Positions 1 through 13,230 of a stretch of DNA of 64,000 nucleotides are shown here, in pieces (positions within the stretch are counted from its first letter, which is position 1; each line of letters starts with the position of its first letter). A program made the translations under genes and the position numbers. The notes below the pieces were generated by a model that had not been told where the DNA came from, made no database searches, and saw only the letters and a list, made by a program, of their open reading frames with translations. Source of the stretch: Brassica napus (Eukaryota > Streptophyta > Magnoliopsida > Brassicales > Brassicaceae); NCBI RefSeq assembly GCF_020379485.1, contig NC_063436.1, forward strand, positions 29,200,423 through 29,264,422, given 5' to 3'.

Positions 1-146
1 ATTTTTTGGTTGTAGCTTTAAAAACCAAGATAAAACATGATTGGTAATATTTAAGGTTGTAGATGGAAATTAAAGCTAAAGTCACTTTCTACATCCCAAC
101 CAATCACCCCCGATATCATGTGCGTATGGGTGAGTTTTTATACTAA
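1..146. repeat. Dispersed repeat fragment at window edge
   Basis: No gene is seen. A stretch around 66-110 (beginning GAAATTAAAGCTAAAGTCAC) recurs nearly unchanged at about 23568-23612, so this is part of a dispersed repeat cut by the window edge. It ends where the Helitron 3' end begins at 147. Confidence 0.5.
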
Positions 147-3100
147 CTAGGGGGTTGCCGGCGCTACGCGCCGTTGTACAATAATATGTTTTAATGATTT
201 GAAAATTATTTGTGTGTGTGTTTTTAGGAAAAAATATAGCAAATGCGAAGATACTTAAAATTTATTTTACTTTGTCCATCAGTTTTTGAACTTTTTTTTA
301 AAATGAGCAAAAGTTAAATATATGCATAAAAAGAAACATCTCACAACCAATATTTAAGACTACCAGAATATGAATATTATGCTCTTAATAATTAAAAGAG
401 TTTTTTTGTGACCGTTATTCAATTGTGAAAAATGATTTTGGAATTCGTTGATTACTTTAACTTATTTTATGGATGACATTTGATGAAAATGTGAAGACAC
501 CGCAAGACTTGTCAAAAAGAAGTGAGAGGACATATCAAAGTAGTAAGTGAAGCTTAGTGTGATCATTACCTTAATTGTTCATTGTAACCAAAGTTGTGGT
601 TGCATGTTTCATATCTGATGAGATTGAGGTGCATCATACGCGACGGGTGTTCGGTAAATTTTTAAGGCCTTTCACTTTAATGGATTTACGTCAGTTATTT
701 ATTTCAAGCAAGTAAGATCTTAAGAAATTAAATGATACCTTTAAAACTTGCTTTACATTTTTATTTTATAGATCTATTTTAACATTGCATTCACCTTTGT
801 ACAAATTTAATTGTATTACTACTACATAACCAAGACGTTCTGTAGTTCTAAATTTGGGTTTCTCATTTTGAATTTAAAATACAGAATAGAAAAAATGACA
901 TTTTCAATTATAATTTACACATTTCTAATAAATTTACATTTATGTTCTAGTTTTGTCGTTGAAGACATGAGAAAACAAAACTTTTAGTTAGTTTTGCATT
1001 CCTCTATGGTAATTTATACATAATATAAACAATGAGGTAATTCTTACAAAAGATTTTATAGAACATTTTTCCAAAAGATCCTAAAATAAGGTTTTTTCAT
1101 CGATAGAGCATACAAAAAAAATGATAAAAAGATTTTACATAATTATTTAAATAAATAATAATTTAATTTTTTTTTATAATGTATTTTTGAATTCAAACAT
1201 TTTTATTTTTTAAAATAAATTCATTCTGAAATCCGATTTTTTAAAAACTATTTTCCAGAAAAAAATATTTTAATATTTTAGTATTTATTTATTTACTTTT
1301 TAAAATTCTAAACCCACCCCTAAAACCCCATCCCTCAAATCAGTTGGTAAAAGGTAATCAGAAGAAGTTGATTCTAAATATTCCTTTTAAGTTTAATTTG
1401 ATTTAAAAGGAAGGGTTGAACCGAAGCCACAGTATACTCGTGAAAATGAAAGCAGGGAAAAACATGACTGGTTGAAGTTGTTGAAGGAGCGCTACAATAT
1501 TAAACACTAACATCAAACTCATAGTATTTTGACGGCTTATAATATCTAGACTTTCACACCTTAGTCAGTGCATGGCTTCTTAGAACTCGGATCCTACTCA
1601 TCGCCTATAGGTTCCTCTCTCGAGCTATCAACTGACTCAGTTTGGGAAGTAACTGGTTCCGAGCCTTCATTAACCCCGGTGATATTAGGAGCACTGTCAC
1701 TCCTAATTATCTCTTCTGCAGCATCGGTTTTGACTACAGGATTACTCCACTGAGAGCTTTACAGCAACATGCTTGTCATCCCGTGGGTGGTCAGCAGACT
1801 CAGCACCAGCCTATAAACGATGATTTAGGGGTTCAGTTTCCAAGCATCATTTTATGGTTAATAACTTAAAGAGGTAGGGTGCTCACATTGATTGCAAAAT
1901 TAGCTACTGGTAGAAGCTGGTGGCTTTCGCAAATACTGGAGACCATGAATGACTAATGCTTGGTGGTGAAATTGAACCGAGAGAGTTTCATTTGGAAAGT
2001 TAAGGTCTAGCCAACTATATCTTTCAGGCATTGTGGGAGGTCGGTCTGCTGTTTAACTTCAAGACCTGCCCTGAGATAACAAAAAAAAAATAACACCTTC
2101 CAACTTGAGATTCATTGGTTAAGCATTCATGTGGGCATCAAATGTCAGGATCTAACCATTAGCTGCGCGAACTCAGTAGCATGAACATTGGTAAGCTTGG
2201 TAATTGACCCATAGAATGCTATCAATACAGCTGCTTCTGTCAAGTCCGTTACCGCCATCTGAACACAGTATCAGCAATGCCTTAGCAAACGTTTTTTAAC
2301 GTGTTACTCAAGCATTACTTACAGACTACCATTTACCTTGCATATACGATAACTAAATGTAGGTCCTCTATTACCTTATAATACCAACTGCATTCTCATC
2401 GTTGCACCCTGTGCAGCTGAAAGTTGTGAACGCACATAGCAATTTACGTGAAACTTGGATCATGAAATGTAACACAATCCTTTTAAGGTCTAAATGTCAG
2501 TGACTTCCTCCTTGCATAGAAATTCTGTCGCCTATGGGAAAAACGGCTGCAGGTTTGTTAGGAATCAGTTTTAATGTGATAAAAATCAGACACTATAATT
2601 AAATCAAAATTGGTTAGAGGGCGTACCTGTTGGTCGTGAATTGAGAACATACATATTCAGCTCAGCCAATGTAACATTCTCAATTTTCTTAACCCCACCA
2701 TACTTGGAAGGAGTTGATAAATAGTCTCTCTTCGCTCCACAGAACCTGCGATAAGATGGGTTATTGTGGTTTTACAATGAAGGCAATATGTTACTTGGAA
2801 AATCAACAATAGTTTCATATTTCTTACTCTTTTAGAAAACATTGGCTGGCTAAGACTTCATGGTCTACATAGTAATGGGTTTCAAAGGTTGCATTAAAGA
2901 ATAACCAACCTGAAATAAGAGATTGGGCAAGCATGTAAACTGTTGTGGTGTTGTCAAGTTTGAAGACCAAATATAAATAAAGCAGATTATATCCTGCTAG
3001 TTTTGGATTTATGTTTGTGGCAACCATAGCTTTTGATTCGACACCCAAGAGGGTTAACTTCTCATCTAGGTGAGTAACAACTTTATTAAACACACACCGG

Positions 3101-3981
3101 CGCTCTGCATAGTTGTGTCTGGTTTATCAGTGAACTCACTTAATCAAACTAACAAAAGACTAAACAACGTAAGACAAATCAGTTGATGGATTTTTGTACC
3201 TGTCCAATTCGATTGTTATCATCACACACTGAATGGACTGGTTTTTATCATCGAAAACAGTATTGATACTACTAACTTCACCCATGATGTCAGGAGCATC
3301 TGCTGGTTATCTGCTTAAATGGAGGACATACGGTTAAAGTATGAGTTCAAAATTGTTATACATACCAGCTAAATCCACGTTGGTGTTAGCCAAACCCAAG
3401 AGTTGATAATACTTTTTAAAACGAAACTTCTCTGCTGGGATGGTCACTGGTTCTATGACCTCGACAAAGCTCGTGTTGTCATCCAGCGACAATGGTCCAT
3501 ATCTGAACAATGTAATTTATTAACCCCTGATCTATAGACATAAATTAGATCTATAGACAAAAAATTTATTTTCGACAATGGAGATGAAACGAAAACATAA
3601 AGACAAAATTGATTGAAGAAATGAAAGAGGAGTTTCGTTTATGGAGAAGTTGATCGATCAGACCTCTTTACGCTTTGAATCGGAGAAGAGGAAGAGGCAG
3701 AGGCGTAGATCCTCGAGACCTCCGTCTGCTTTAGGATTCATCTCGATCTCCGTGCTCTGTAGTTTTTTTTTTTTTTTTACGTTTGTCGACATAACACAAT
3801 AGACAGAAGCCCTGGCCTAAAACAAACGAAGCTCATACAAAAATAAAATTAAGAAACGAAGGCCCAGACGTAACATAACACAACGGATCTGACGTGGCAA
3901 AAAGAAAGGTTCTGGTTGGAGGATTATTTTTAGTGACGTGGCAGCACAGATTTTCAGAATATGCTGCTTTTAGTATTGTGA
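147..3981 (-). mobile_element. Helitron A, non-autonomous, carries RPA-like gene
   Basis: On the minus strand the element starts with TC at 3981 (TCACAATACTAAAAGCAGC, the Brassicaceae Helitron 5' pattern) and ends with CTAG at 150-147, preceded by a GC-rich hairpin (GGCGCGTAGCGCC). The next minus-strand base is T, as expected for insertion between A and T. No Rep/helicase is present, so it depends on an autonomous partner. It holds a decayed RPA-like OB-fold gene in the same orientation. Its 5' end directly abuts the 3' end of Helitron B. Confidence 0.72.
1561..3741 (-). pseudogene. RPA70-like OB-fold single-strand-DNA-binding protein, decayed
   Basis: Minus-strand exon-like pieces with usable splice sites can be read at about 3503-3366, 3303-3200, 3107-2990, 2900-2840 and 2751-2630, with a C-terminal tail at about 1750-1561. 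They give RPA1-like OB-fold text such as DIMGEVSSINTVFDDKNQS, VATNINPKLAG and ENVTLAELNMYVLNS. Replication protein A binds single-stranded DNA, and RPA-like genes are often carried by plant Helitrons. The possible start (ATG at 3741) gives only a short exon. A stop interrupts the tail near 1590, and the middle (about 1870-2500) is poorly preserved. I infer a pseudogene of the Brassicaceae 'replication factor A 1-related' family. Exon limits are approximate. Confidence 0.55.
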
Positions 3982-4255
3982 CTAGGGATTAACCCGGGCT
4001 ACGCCCGGGATTTTTATTTTTTTTCTAATTTAAGTTGTTAAATTATTTATATTTAGGCTATGATTTATATTTATATAAATGTTAAAATGCATGTCATAAT
4101 TAAAATTTATTTTTAAATTTTAACACATTAAATTAACATATTTTTTACTATTTAAATATTTTTTTATAATTTTATTGGCTATTTAGTTATCATATTTAGC
4201 AAAACTATCTTTTGAGTGTTGGAATAAATGTTTTAGAGATTTTATTAAACTGCAG

Positions 4256-4326
4256 AGTATTTTTGGATCGACCACATGCTCAACATTCGATTGATCCGTA
4301 AAAAGATGGTCGATCTCCTTGGCCAG
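4256..4326 (+). other. Exon-like fragment, possibly captured
   Basis: A 71-bp open stretch sits between a good acceptor (CTGCAG ending at 4255) and a good donor (GTAAGT from 4327). One frame reads YFWIDHMLNIRLIRKKMVDL and on to a final GQ. It stands out from the AT-rich surroundings and looks like an exon picked up by the Helitron, on the opposite strand to it. I do not recognise the family. Confidence 0.3.
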
Positions 4327-5499
4327 GTAAGTACAATTTTAGCAAAAATATCTTTTATTTTCAAATATTAAGTATATAACTATTCTTTTTAATATTTTTT
4401 AATTGTATTTTTGATTAAATTATTGTATTATAATGGTTATGTAAATATTTTTTGTGATGTTTGAATTTTTGTTGTTCGTATACTTAACCTAGATGATATT
4501 GATGTTTAACAATTTATTGTTTTCTGGGAATAGAAAATAATGATTTATCAAAACGTATCTAATACTTGTTAAATGATAGTATAATGTAAATTACATCCAT
4601 TATTTGAAAATAAACATTTGTTGTTTTTATTTTTATTTTAAATCAGAAATTATTTTTATTTAAAAACATTATTCATATATAATATAATAGTTTAAGTTTG
4701 GAAGATTAATCTATATATATAAATTATGTATATTTTTTAAAACATCATTTAAGATATTATATATTGAGTATCTGAATAAAAGCTGAATTTCTTATCTTGA
4801 AAATCAGATATTTATATTTTTGTCTTCATGTTATACTCACCAATCCATCATTGATATTTATAACTCAGTATGTTTTTTAAAAAACTTAGTTTTAAGTAAT
4901 AACGAATTTAATAAATTAAATTCATCACCTATAATGTTCTGTAAACTATATTTGAAAACTCTCTAAAATTATATTTAAAGCATAATATTATTATTATTTA
5001 ATTTAAGTTATTTTAAACATAATATATGCTAAACCAACTTAAATTATATTTACAATAAGACCATCCTAAACCGGTTAGTAAACCAAAAACAATACTAAAC
5101 CAACATGAACCAATATCTGATTCGGCGAGGAAGGAAGTGTTTCGAGATAAACGCTTGAATGGTTATCAACTGAAATGGTTTGATCATGAAAGAGTTAGTA
5201 TGAATATTAACAATAAAATTATAGATTAGATTAATTTAAATTTGTAAGAATACCTTTGAGTCTATGAAAAACAATTCAATTCCCATGAATAAGTTTGGCT
5301 TTTGGAAGTTGCGGGTTTCCCAACAATGAATCCACCTAACAAAAAGTTTGTTGTTATAAAAAAATCTCATTCAATGTCATTAAAGGTTTCTGGGACGGCA
5401 AGAGTTGATAGTGAAACTATTTTTTTGCTCGAGTGCTTTGAAATTTTGCTTAATAGTGTGAGGTTGATGTGGATGGAATAATGAGTTTTATAGGGACTT

Positions 5500-8370
5500 T
5501 CTTGATGTAAAACTATACATTTTTTTTTGTTTAATGTGGTATATCCATTTTTATATAATTTACTACCATTTAAAGATAGAAGTACATTTTAAGATAGATG
5601 CTTAAATCTTAATGTACTTTTTCCATTTTTTAAAATGTTTATTTCCATTTCTTATATTTTTATTTACGTAATATCTAAATTTTATATTTTTAAATAGATA
5701 TTTAAATATTAATGCACTTTTTCCATTTTTTAAATTGTGTATTTACTTATATTATATATTTTACATTTTAAGATAGATGTTTAATGCTTGATGAACTTTT
5801 TCCATTTTTAAAAAAATAGTGTATTTACTTATTATTACATATACAATTCATATATTATATATTTACATTATTTACTTATTATTTATTTTCATGTATATGT
5901 ATTTCCATTTCTTGTACTTTTAATTTACTTAATATCTATATTTTACATTTTTAGATAGATGTTTAAATCTTAATGTATGTTTTCCATTTTTTAAATTGTA
6001 TATTTCTATTTGTTATACATTCTATTTACGTAATATCTATATTTTAAATTTTAATATATATTTTTAAATCTTAATGTAATTTCCCATTTTTTAAATTTGG
6101 TATTCACTTATATTATATATTACTTATTATTTATTTTTCTTTATATTGTGTATTTCTATTTCTTATACTTTCTATTTACTAATAATTTTATATTTTAAGA
6201 TTGATTTACATTTTAAGATAGATGTTTAAATACTAATGTATTTTTTCCATTTTTTTAAATTGTGTATTTCCTTTTCTAATACTTTCTATTTACTTAATAT
6301 CTATATTTTACATTTTAAGATAGATGTTTAATATTTAATATACTCTTTTCATTTTTTAATAATTGTGCATTTACTTATTATTGTACATATAATTCGTATA
6401 TTTATATATTTATAATATTTACTTATTATTTATTTTTCTATATATTGAGTATTTCTCTTTCTTATACTTTATATTTAGTTAATGTATATATTTTATATTT
6501 TAAGATAGATGTTTAAATCTTTACGTATTTTTCTATTTTTAATGTAAAACGGCAATGTTTAATAAAAGAATTTGGACATCATCCATGTACCTGGAAGCTA
6601 CCTGGAAGATATCAAGCTTTTACGAAGAAGTTTCCTCAACTCAGACATCATCCATGTACCCCGAACGGAGAACCAAAGGGCGGATAGCTTGGCACGTAGT
6701 GCTAGGAAACAACCGTCTTTCGTCGTTCATATGGATGCGGAGTTACCGATTTGGTTTACAGAGTCAACATGAGTCTGTGAATGTCTTGCTGTCAAAAAAA
6801 AAAAAAAAAACTTGGACAAATAGTCAAATAGTTATATTTATGTTTTTTTTTTCTTTTTTTAATAAAATTCTAATGTTACATTATGAAGATAACCCGTTTT
6901 TTTAGTGAACAATGGTAATTTTACACATGTTTAATGTGGTTTTTCCATTTTTTTATGTTGTATGTTTACATATTATTGTTATTTTTAAATGTAAAATGGT
7001 AATTTTACATATGTTTAATGTAGTATTTCCATTTTTTATGTTGTATGTTTACATATTATTTATTATTTTCGAAATTATATATAATTTTTTTTTACAAAAT
7101 AGTAATGTTACATTATGGAGATAAGCCGTCTTTTTTTTTAGTGAAAAATGGTAATCTTACATATGTTTAATGTAGTTTTTTTCATTTTTTATGTTATATG
7201 TTTACATATTATTTTCTTAAAATAAAAATGTAAAATGGTAATCTTACATATGTTTAATGTAGTATTTTCATTTTATGTTGTATGTTTTACATATATTTAT
7301 TATTTTCAAAATTATATATAATGTTTTTTCTTTTTTTTATAAAACGGTAATGTTACATTATGGAGATAAGCCGTCTTTTTTAAGTGAAAAATAGTAATCT
7401 TACATATGTTTAATGTAGTTTTTACATTTTTTTTATGCTGTATGTTTACATATTTTTTATAATTTTCGAAAATAAGTAATATTAAAATGTAAAACTATAT
7501 TTTAATGCCATGTGTCATCTTTCGAGATTATATTATATATTTACTTATTATTTATTTTTCTTTATATTGTGTATTTTTATTTCTTATACTTTCTATTTAC
7601 TAATAATTTTATATTTTAAGATTGATTTACATTTTAAGATAGATGTTTAAATACTAATGTACTTTTTCTATTTTTTTTAAATTGTGTATTTCCTTTTCTT
7701 ATACTTTCTATTTGCGTAATATCTATATTTTACATTTTAAGATAGATGTTTAAATCTTAATATACTTTTTCCATTGTTTTTAAGTTGTGTATTTCTTTTT
7801 CTTATATTTTCTATTTACTTAATATCTATATTTTACATTTTAAGATAGATGTTTAATATTTAATATACTCTTTCCATTTTTAAAAAAATGTGCATTTACT
7901 TATTATTGTATATATAATTCATATATTTATATATTTATAATATTTACTTATTATTTATTTTTTTATATATTGAGTATTTCTCTTTTTTATACTTTATATT
8001 TAGTTAATGTCTATATTTTATATTTTAAGATAGATGTTTAAATCTTTACGTATTTTTCTATTTTTAATGTAAAACGAAAATGTTTAATAGAAGAACTTGG
8101 ACAAATAGTCAAACATATTTATGTTTAATGTAGTATTTCCATTTTTATGTTGTATGTTTTACTTATATTTATTATTTTCGAAATTATATATAATGTTTTT
8201 TGTTTTTTTTTATAAAACGGTAATGTTACATTATGGAGATAAGCCGTCTTTTTTTTAAGTGAAAAATAGTAATCTTACATATGTTTAATGTAGTTTTTCC
8301 ATTTTTTAATGCTGTATGTTTACATATTTTTTACAATTTTTGAAAATAATTAATATTAAAATGTAAAACT
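5500..8370. repeat. Degenerate AT-rich tandem/segmental repeat inside Helitron B
   Basis: Modules such as TTTTAAGATAGATGTTTAAA and TTACATTATGGAGATAAGCC recur many times. A larger block around 6111-6580 recurs at about 7531-8105 with small indels, an offset of about 1.42-1.52 kb. The first copy carries a LINE tail insertion that the second lacks. No coding sequence is seen. Confidence 0.6.
6579..6810 (+). mobile_element. LINE 3' end, 5'-truncated, with target-site duplication
   Basis: A short LINE tail encodes the end of a plant LINE RNase H domain (RTENQRADSLARSARKQ, ending PIWFTEST before a stop) followed by 17 A residues at 6794-6810. It is flanked by AATTTGGACA (6569-6578) and AACTTGGACA (6809-6818), a 10-bp target duplication with one mismatch. 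The sister repeat copy at 8094-8103 shows the uninterrupted site. Confidence 0.75.
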
Positions 8371-8464
8371 ATATTTTATGCCACGTGTCATCTTTCGGGA
8401 TAATTTTTTTCCGCTGATGTGGACGCCCTATGGAGCCTCAAAAGCTCCCTTTTATTAGTAGAGA

Positions 8465-9806
8465 TTTGTTCATTAAGTGGTTTTAATATTTTACAACATT
8501 TCAATCTATCATCGTTGTTGAAGAGTTAACATATTACATTTCATTTTAATTATTTTTGAGATTTCATATGCACAAAAGAAAAATAAGTTTTGCGGCTGAC
8601 ATAAATCACCAAAACCAGATAGACAACATTAATTATATAACGAGGAAATGAGATTAGGTATTCTGCTCTCGATTAGTTTACTATTGACTCTCCATAAATG
8701 ATTTTATTTTCTACATTTATATTTATGTTTCATTGATATGAGTTTTGTTTATTTTTTAACTTCTTCTATGAATTCGGTGAATTATATAAGTATCAATTTA
8801 AAAAAATGAACATCTGAAAAATTAGTTTCACTCGAGATACATATCTAAAAATAAAAAATTTGAATAAAATCACCGGCAAATTCTATTCACAGGTTAGTGT
8901 TTAAATTTAATATATTAAATTATTATAGAATATAAGTGCAGACTCGAAATATAAATGTCTGACTATTAATTATTTATTAACTTGGGTTTTTGATGTTTAG
9001 CTACTTAAGCGTATACTGTTAAAAATATATATAATATTTTACCATTCTAATAAATGTAAACTATGTATAAATTAAGAATTGTTTAATTTATTAAATGATA
9101 AACCAAAAAACTTAAAATAAATAGTTCAAATATCTCATTCTTACAATTATAATAGTTAGATAGGGTATTAGAGAGAAACAAATATTAGACGAATGATCAA
9201 ATCTCTCATTCTTTGAACAAACTCAAAAGGATGTGACTGAAATCTTGTCATGATATTTCATTAAAACCTTTTACGAATAAAAATCAATACTAAATTATTT
9301 AATCTAAGTGAATTTCAATATTAAAAATCACTTCGATTTGAAGAATTGTATTTCTGGGATTGTCAGGATCAAATAATATATTAGTAACCACCTATTTAAA
9401 AAAAAATTGTATACATAAGAGTAAACAAATAAATCAAAACCAATATTTTTTGTTAATTTACAGTCATATTTTTGGTAAATAAATCAAAACAATCATTTTA
9501 TTTACTTTCTATGCTATATAATTAAATTTTAGTGATATTGACATAAATATATATAATATATTTTAATATAAATATTTCTTTTTGATACTTTTTATTCATA
9601 TGATTTTATTAACATCTGTATATTTTCTCTAACAAATATTTAAACTGTTAATCACAAAAATTTAATGTGAGATTTTCAATTAAAAAATCAAAATTAAAAT
9701 AATAAAATCTCAATAACTTTTCACTGCAAATTCTGAAATTAACATATTTTATATTTTGTATAGTATATAGTTTAATTTAAATAATATTTAATAGATATAA
9801 TATGAA
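8465..9806. other. AT-rich intergenic DNA, no gene seen
   Basis: No convincing reading frame, RNA gene or element end is seen in this stretch between Helitron B and Helitron C. Confidence 0.6.
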
Positions 9807-10417
9807 TCTATACTATTAAAGCAGGATCCTATTGTCATAATTACCTTAGCCTGCCCTTTCCTTCACTAACATTGCATGTTTCATTAAGGGCAATTAAGTA
9901 ATATTAATAACAAATCTATATTGGGTCATTATTTTTGGATCCAGCCCACATCAAATCTCTCTTGGGCCATTTGGGCCTATTATAAATCAGATTCAATTCT
10001 CAATTTTTTTTCCTTTGGGCCATTGAGTCTAAATTCAAATAATTTTTTTTCAACTATTCTTAATTATTATTTTTTTCTTTTCTTAATATAATTTAAGCAT
10101 TCATAAAAATAATTGAATTTTTTTATTGAAAAATATAAATCTTTATTAAAAGTATATCATTTTTTAATTAAAATATTAACCCCATGATAAAATTAATTTA
10201 TCAGAGTTATACCAACTTAATTCATTAAAAAAATAAATTTTAATTTTTTAAACATAAATAGTCATTAAAATGAAATACGATAAATAAAGATAAATTTTTT
10301 AAGTCTTTTATAAAATAAAACACAAATATATGAAAATGTGACATTTACTAAATATTTGTCAATTGAAAAAAAAAACAAAAATAAACCCGCGCTTTGAAAG
10401 CGCGGGTCAAAATCTAG
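9807..10417 (+). mobile_element. Helitron C, short non-autonomous, complete
   Basis: A textbook 611-bp non-autonomous Helitron. It begins TCTATACTATTAAAGCAGG at 9807 (A before it) and ends with the palindromic hairpin at 10386-10406 (CCCGCGC, TTTGAAA, GCGCGGG), then TCAAAATCTAG ending at 10417 with T after it. It has no coding capacity. Confidence 0.85.
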
Positions 10418-11320
10418 TATCTATTAATGAGACTTCATATTCATGCAATTTATGATCATTTGTATCTTGCTTGAACAAAAAAAGATAAATCATTGTTCAC
10501 AAAATTTTCATTGTGGTACTTTTACCATTTTTAGTAATTTATAAACGTATAAAAATTTAAAATATAACATATAAAAAAAATCTAATTTTGTATTATATGC
10601 TTAATGTGATTGTTTACTTTTTAATAACATAAAATTAAACAAAAAATGAAAAGATACAAAATTGTTATCAAATATATATTACTAGGTGTTTCGCCCGCAC
10701 GTGCGAACATAGAGATTTTATAATTACTTATTAATACATGTATTACTAATTAAAAAATGATAACTTATGTTTTCATTAAAAATTCTTATGTATTATAAAA
10801 TTTTATTTGTACACTATATTCATTACTAATAAGTAATATATAAATCTTAGAGATTACTTGATATTATTTTTCAATTATATAGACTTAATAATTTTATTTA
10901 ATATTTAGTCACGTATTTTCTGTTTTTAAACTTTTAACTAATTTATTAAAATATATATTTTTGCATAACAACACAATATTGTTCCAAAAAAAGAAGATAA
11001 CAACACAATATATATACATATACATAGAAATTAACTTTTTTCTTTTAAATATATTTTTAAATTATGGATTATTTTTATTTTTATTAATTGTAAGAACTTA
11101 TCTAATCAAATAAATACTAAATTCATTTTTTTATGTTATCTAATTTATTTAATTTATTCATTAAGGGTATAAACGATATTAATCGCGCTAATTTTTAACG
11201 TGATAGTTCTGTTGTGAAAATATATATATATATATATATGTTTTGGCTGTTGGGTAGGCGTCTAAAGTTTTGGCTGTTGGTGATCTATTAATTTGATTCC
11301 TCCCTTTGGTTCTTATAGGT

Positions 11321-11438
11321 TAAAATCTTAGTCCTCCTGAGTGTTTTTGCCGGTCTAGACAAGGTCCTAAGTCCCGTAGGTATTGGGAAAACAAAACCTC
11401 TCTTTAGACAGGATTGTAAGGAGTCTTAGATTTACACC
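11321..11438 (+). promoter_or_regulatory. Possible leader stem upstream of the viral polyprotein
   Basis: AAATCTTAGTCCTCCT near 11322 can pair with AGGAGTCTTAGATTT near 11420, closing a region of roughly 100 nt that ends just before the first ATG at 11453. Caulimovirid pregenomic RNAs typically have a large leader stem-loop that causes ribosome shunting. This may be its base. Pairing was judged by eye only. Confidence 0.3.
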
Positions 11439-11452
11439 TTTATTATCAAAAA

Positions 11453-12331
11453 ATGGAATCATATTTTAGATCTTCATGATCTTCATCATACAAATCCCAA
11501 TCCGCCTCTTCTTCTTCCAGATCGGAAAAGAAAGCTATAAAAGATTCAAAAAAGATAGTAACTAGTCAAGAAACAACTATAGATGATTTCCAAGGATCAA
11601 TTGATAATTGGGAGATTCCAAGAGTTCATAAAGATCAAATTTACCAAATCTCGAAAATGAATTTCCTGAGAACAAATTTTTCTATTAAAACTGAGGAACG
11701 TGATATTCAACTTACAAAACCTTTTGAGACAATTCATTTATTTTCTGAAAGTGCTTTACAAAGGCATAGAGAAAAAAACTTTAAATATATTCATATTGGC
11801 TTGGTTCAAGTCGGCATAAAACCTCTTTCAAAAGAAGGGTTAAATACTTCAATATTAGCTATTTTAAGAGACACACGATTTAAAGTATTTGAAGATTCTT
11901 TGTTAAGCTCGGTTGAATCTAGTTTATGTACTGGACCAATTTCATTTGATTTCTATCCAAACTTTACTGTTTCTCTAAATGACAAAAATATCTTAAAATC
12001 TTTGGTGTTACAAGTTAAAACCCACAACTATGAAATGATTGAAGGATCAATTCCAATTGCTTTGATCTTTAGAGTTCATTACAAAGCTATGACAAGTGCA
12101 TTTTCTTCAAAGGTAAAACTTTCCAGCAAAAAAGGGGAGACCCTGTTGCTTCAAACTGATCTTTCAAGATCCAACTCCGTTATTCCGAGATCCATCCAAT
12201 GGAAAGATATAAATCTTCCAGACGAATGGGTCCTCGAAGGAGCGGTCCAACCAAAACTTCCTGCACCCCAAGAATCTATAGAACCAAATACACGTTTAAA
12301 ACATATTGAACAATATCGTGATGGAAAGTAA
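11453..12331 (+). pseudogene. Viral polyprotein, movement-protein region
   Basis: The N-terminal part of the viral polyprotein, reading as a caulimovirid movement protein of the 30K superfamily, which in live viruses moves virus through plasmodesmata. The ATG at 11453 is followed by a stop at 11477-11479; from there the frame is open to 12329-12331. The length and the region around LPDEWVLEGAV fit the family. The downstream text resumes one frame over after 12331, which indicates a lost or gained base near 12325-12335. The assignment rests on position and general resemblance rather than on a diagnostic catalytic motif. Confidence 0.55.
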
Positions 12332-12375
12332 AACTGTCTTTTATCAGAAATAACCAAGATAGGATTGATGAATAT

Positions 12376-13230
12376 TTGTGTGGATCTTCTTCTAACATGT
12401 GTGAATCCTCTTCTAACCCAGAAACTATTGATTTAGGAAGAGTCTCACAACTAGGTCATGATTTTCCTAGAGAAGAAAAGAGTATGAAATTCCGTCCCCG
12501 TTTTTCAACCTCGGATATTCCAAATTCTGTTTTAAGAAATGTTAATTTTCAGTCACAGATTCTAAAACCAGTTTACTCTGCGGAAAATGATCTTTCACAA
12601 AATGAATTTATTACAAAATCTGAGCCAACAAGTCCAACTTTTTCAGCCATTACAGATAACATGTTAAATGAATTAAATGTTTTAGAAAAAGAATTTTCAA
12701 TTGACAAAGAGTTTTTAAGAGATGAATTTTACTCTAAAAATAATAGTCAAAAAAGGCTTTGGTTCTTCAAGAACTTTTTAAAAGAAAGAAATAACATTCA
12801 GAATGAATTTTATGATTATCTTCAAACACATAAGGTACAAATTTTATTTTTTAATTGGTTTGAAGATTATGCTTCTAAGAACAATATAAATTTTCCTTTT
12901 TCTAAAACAGTGAATCCAATTACCAATCGCAATAAAACTCCTGAATGGGAAACACTTGCTAATGGTAAAATTATTCGCTCAAATCATCCTCCTCCCCAAG
13001 GGATAAAGCTAGATTGGTTAGGAACCCCAATTGAAGCAATTCCTTTTAAACGACCCCAAGAAGATGATAAAGCTAATATAAAAAATATCATTGTTCAAAA
13101 CAATTTTTCAAACACTAATCTTGGTACAATAAGCAAACAACTTGATAGGATTGAAAAATCAATCCAAAATCAAAACCCCATTCCAATGGAGTCTCCTTCT
13201 GAAAAGAAAAAACAAAAGTCCCATGTTTAA
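12376..13230 (+). pseudogene. Viral polyprotein, region between movement protein and capsid
   Basis: An open frame of 284 residues, rich in Ser, Asn and Lys, that continues the polyprotein after the frame break near 12330. It holds an acidic helical part and a block ending FFNWFEDYA. I recognise no enzyme domain; it lies where caulimovirid polyproteins have a linker between movement protein and capsid. It ends at a stop in an A-rich run, while the polyprotein text continues one frame over from about 13200, so a second frameshift lies there. Confidence 0.5.

Larger units (their letters stand above)
3982..8464 (-). mobile_element. Helitron B, AT-rich, inserted at the 5' end of Helitron A
   Basis: On the minus strand it begins TC at 8464 (TCTCTACTAATAAAAGGG) with A before it, and ends CTAG at 3985-3982 after the hairpin CCCGGGCGTAGCCCGGG. 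The following base is the T of Helitron A's TC start. The body is very AT-rich, contains a degenerate internal duplication (5.5-8.4 kb) and one LINE tail, and shows no Rep/helicase. Confidence 0.7.
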
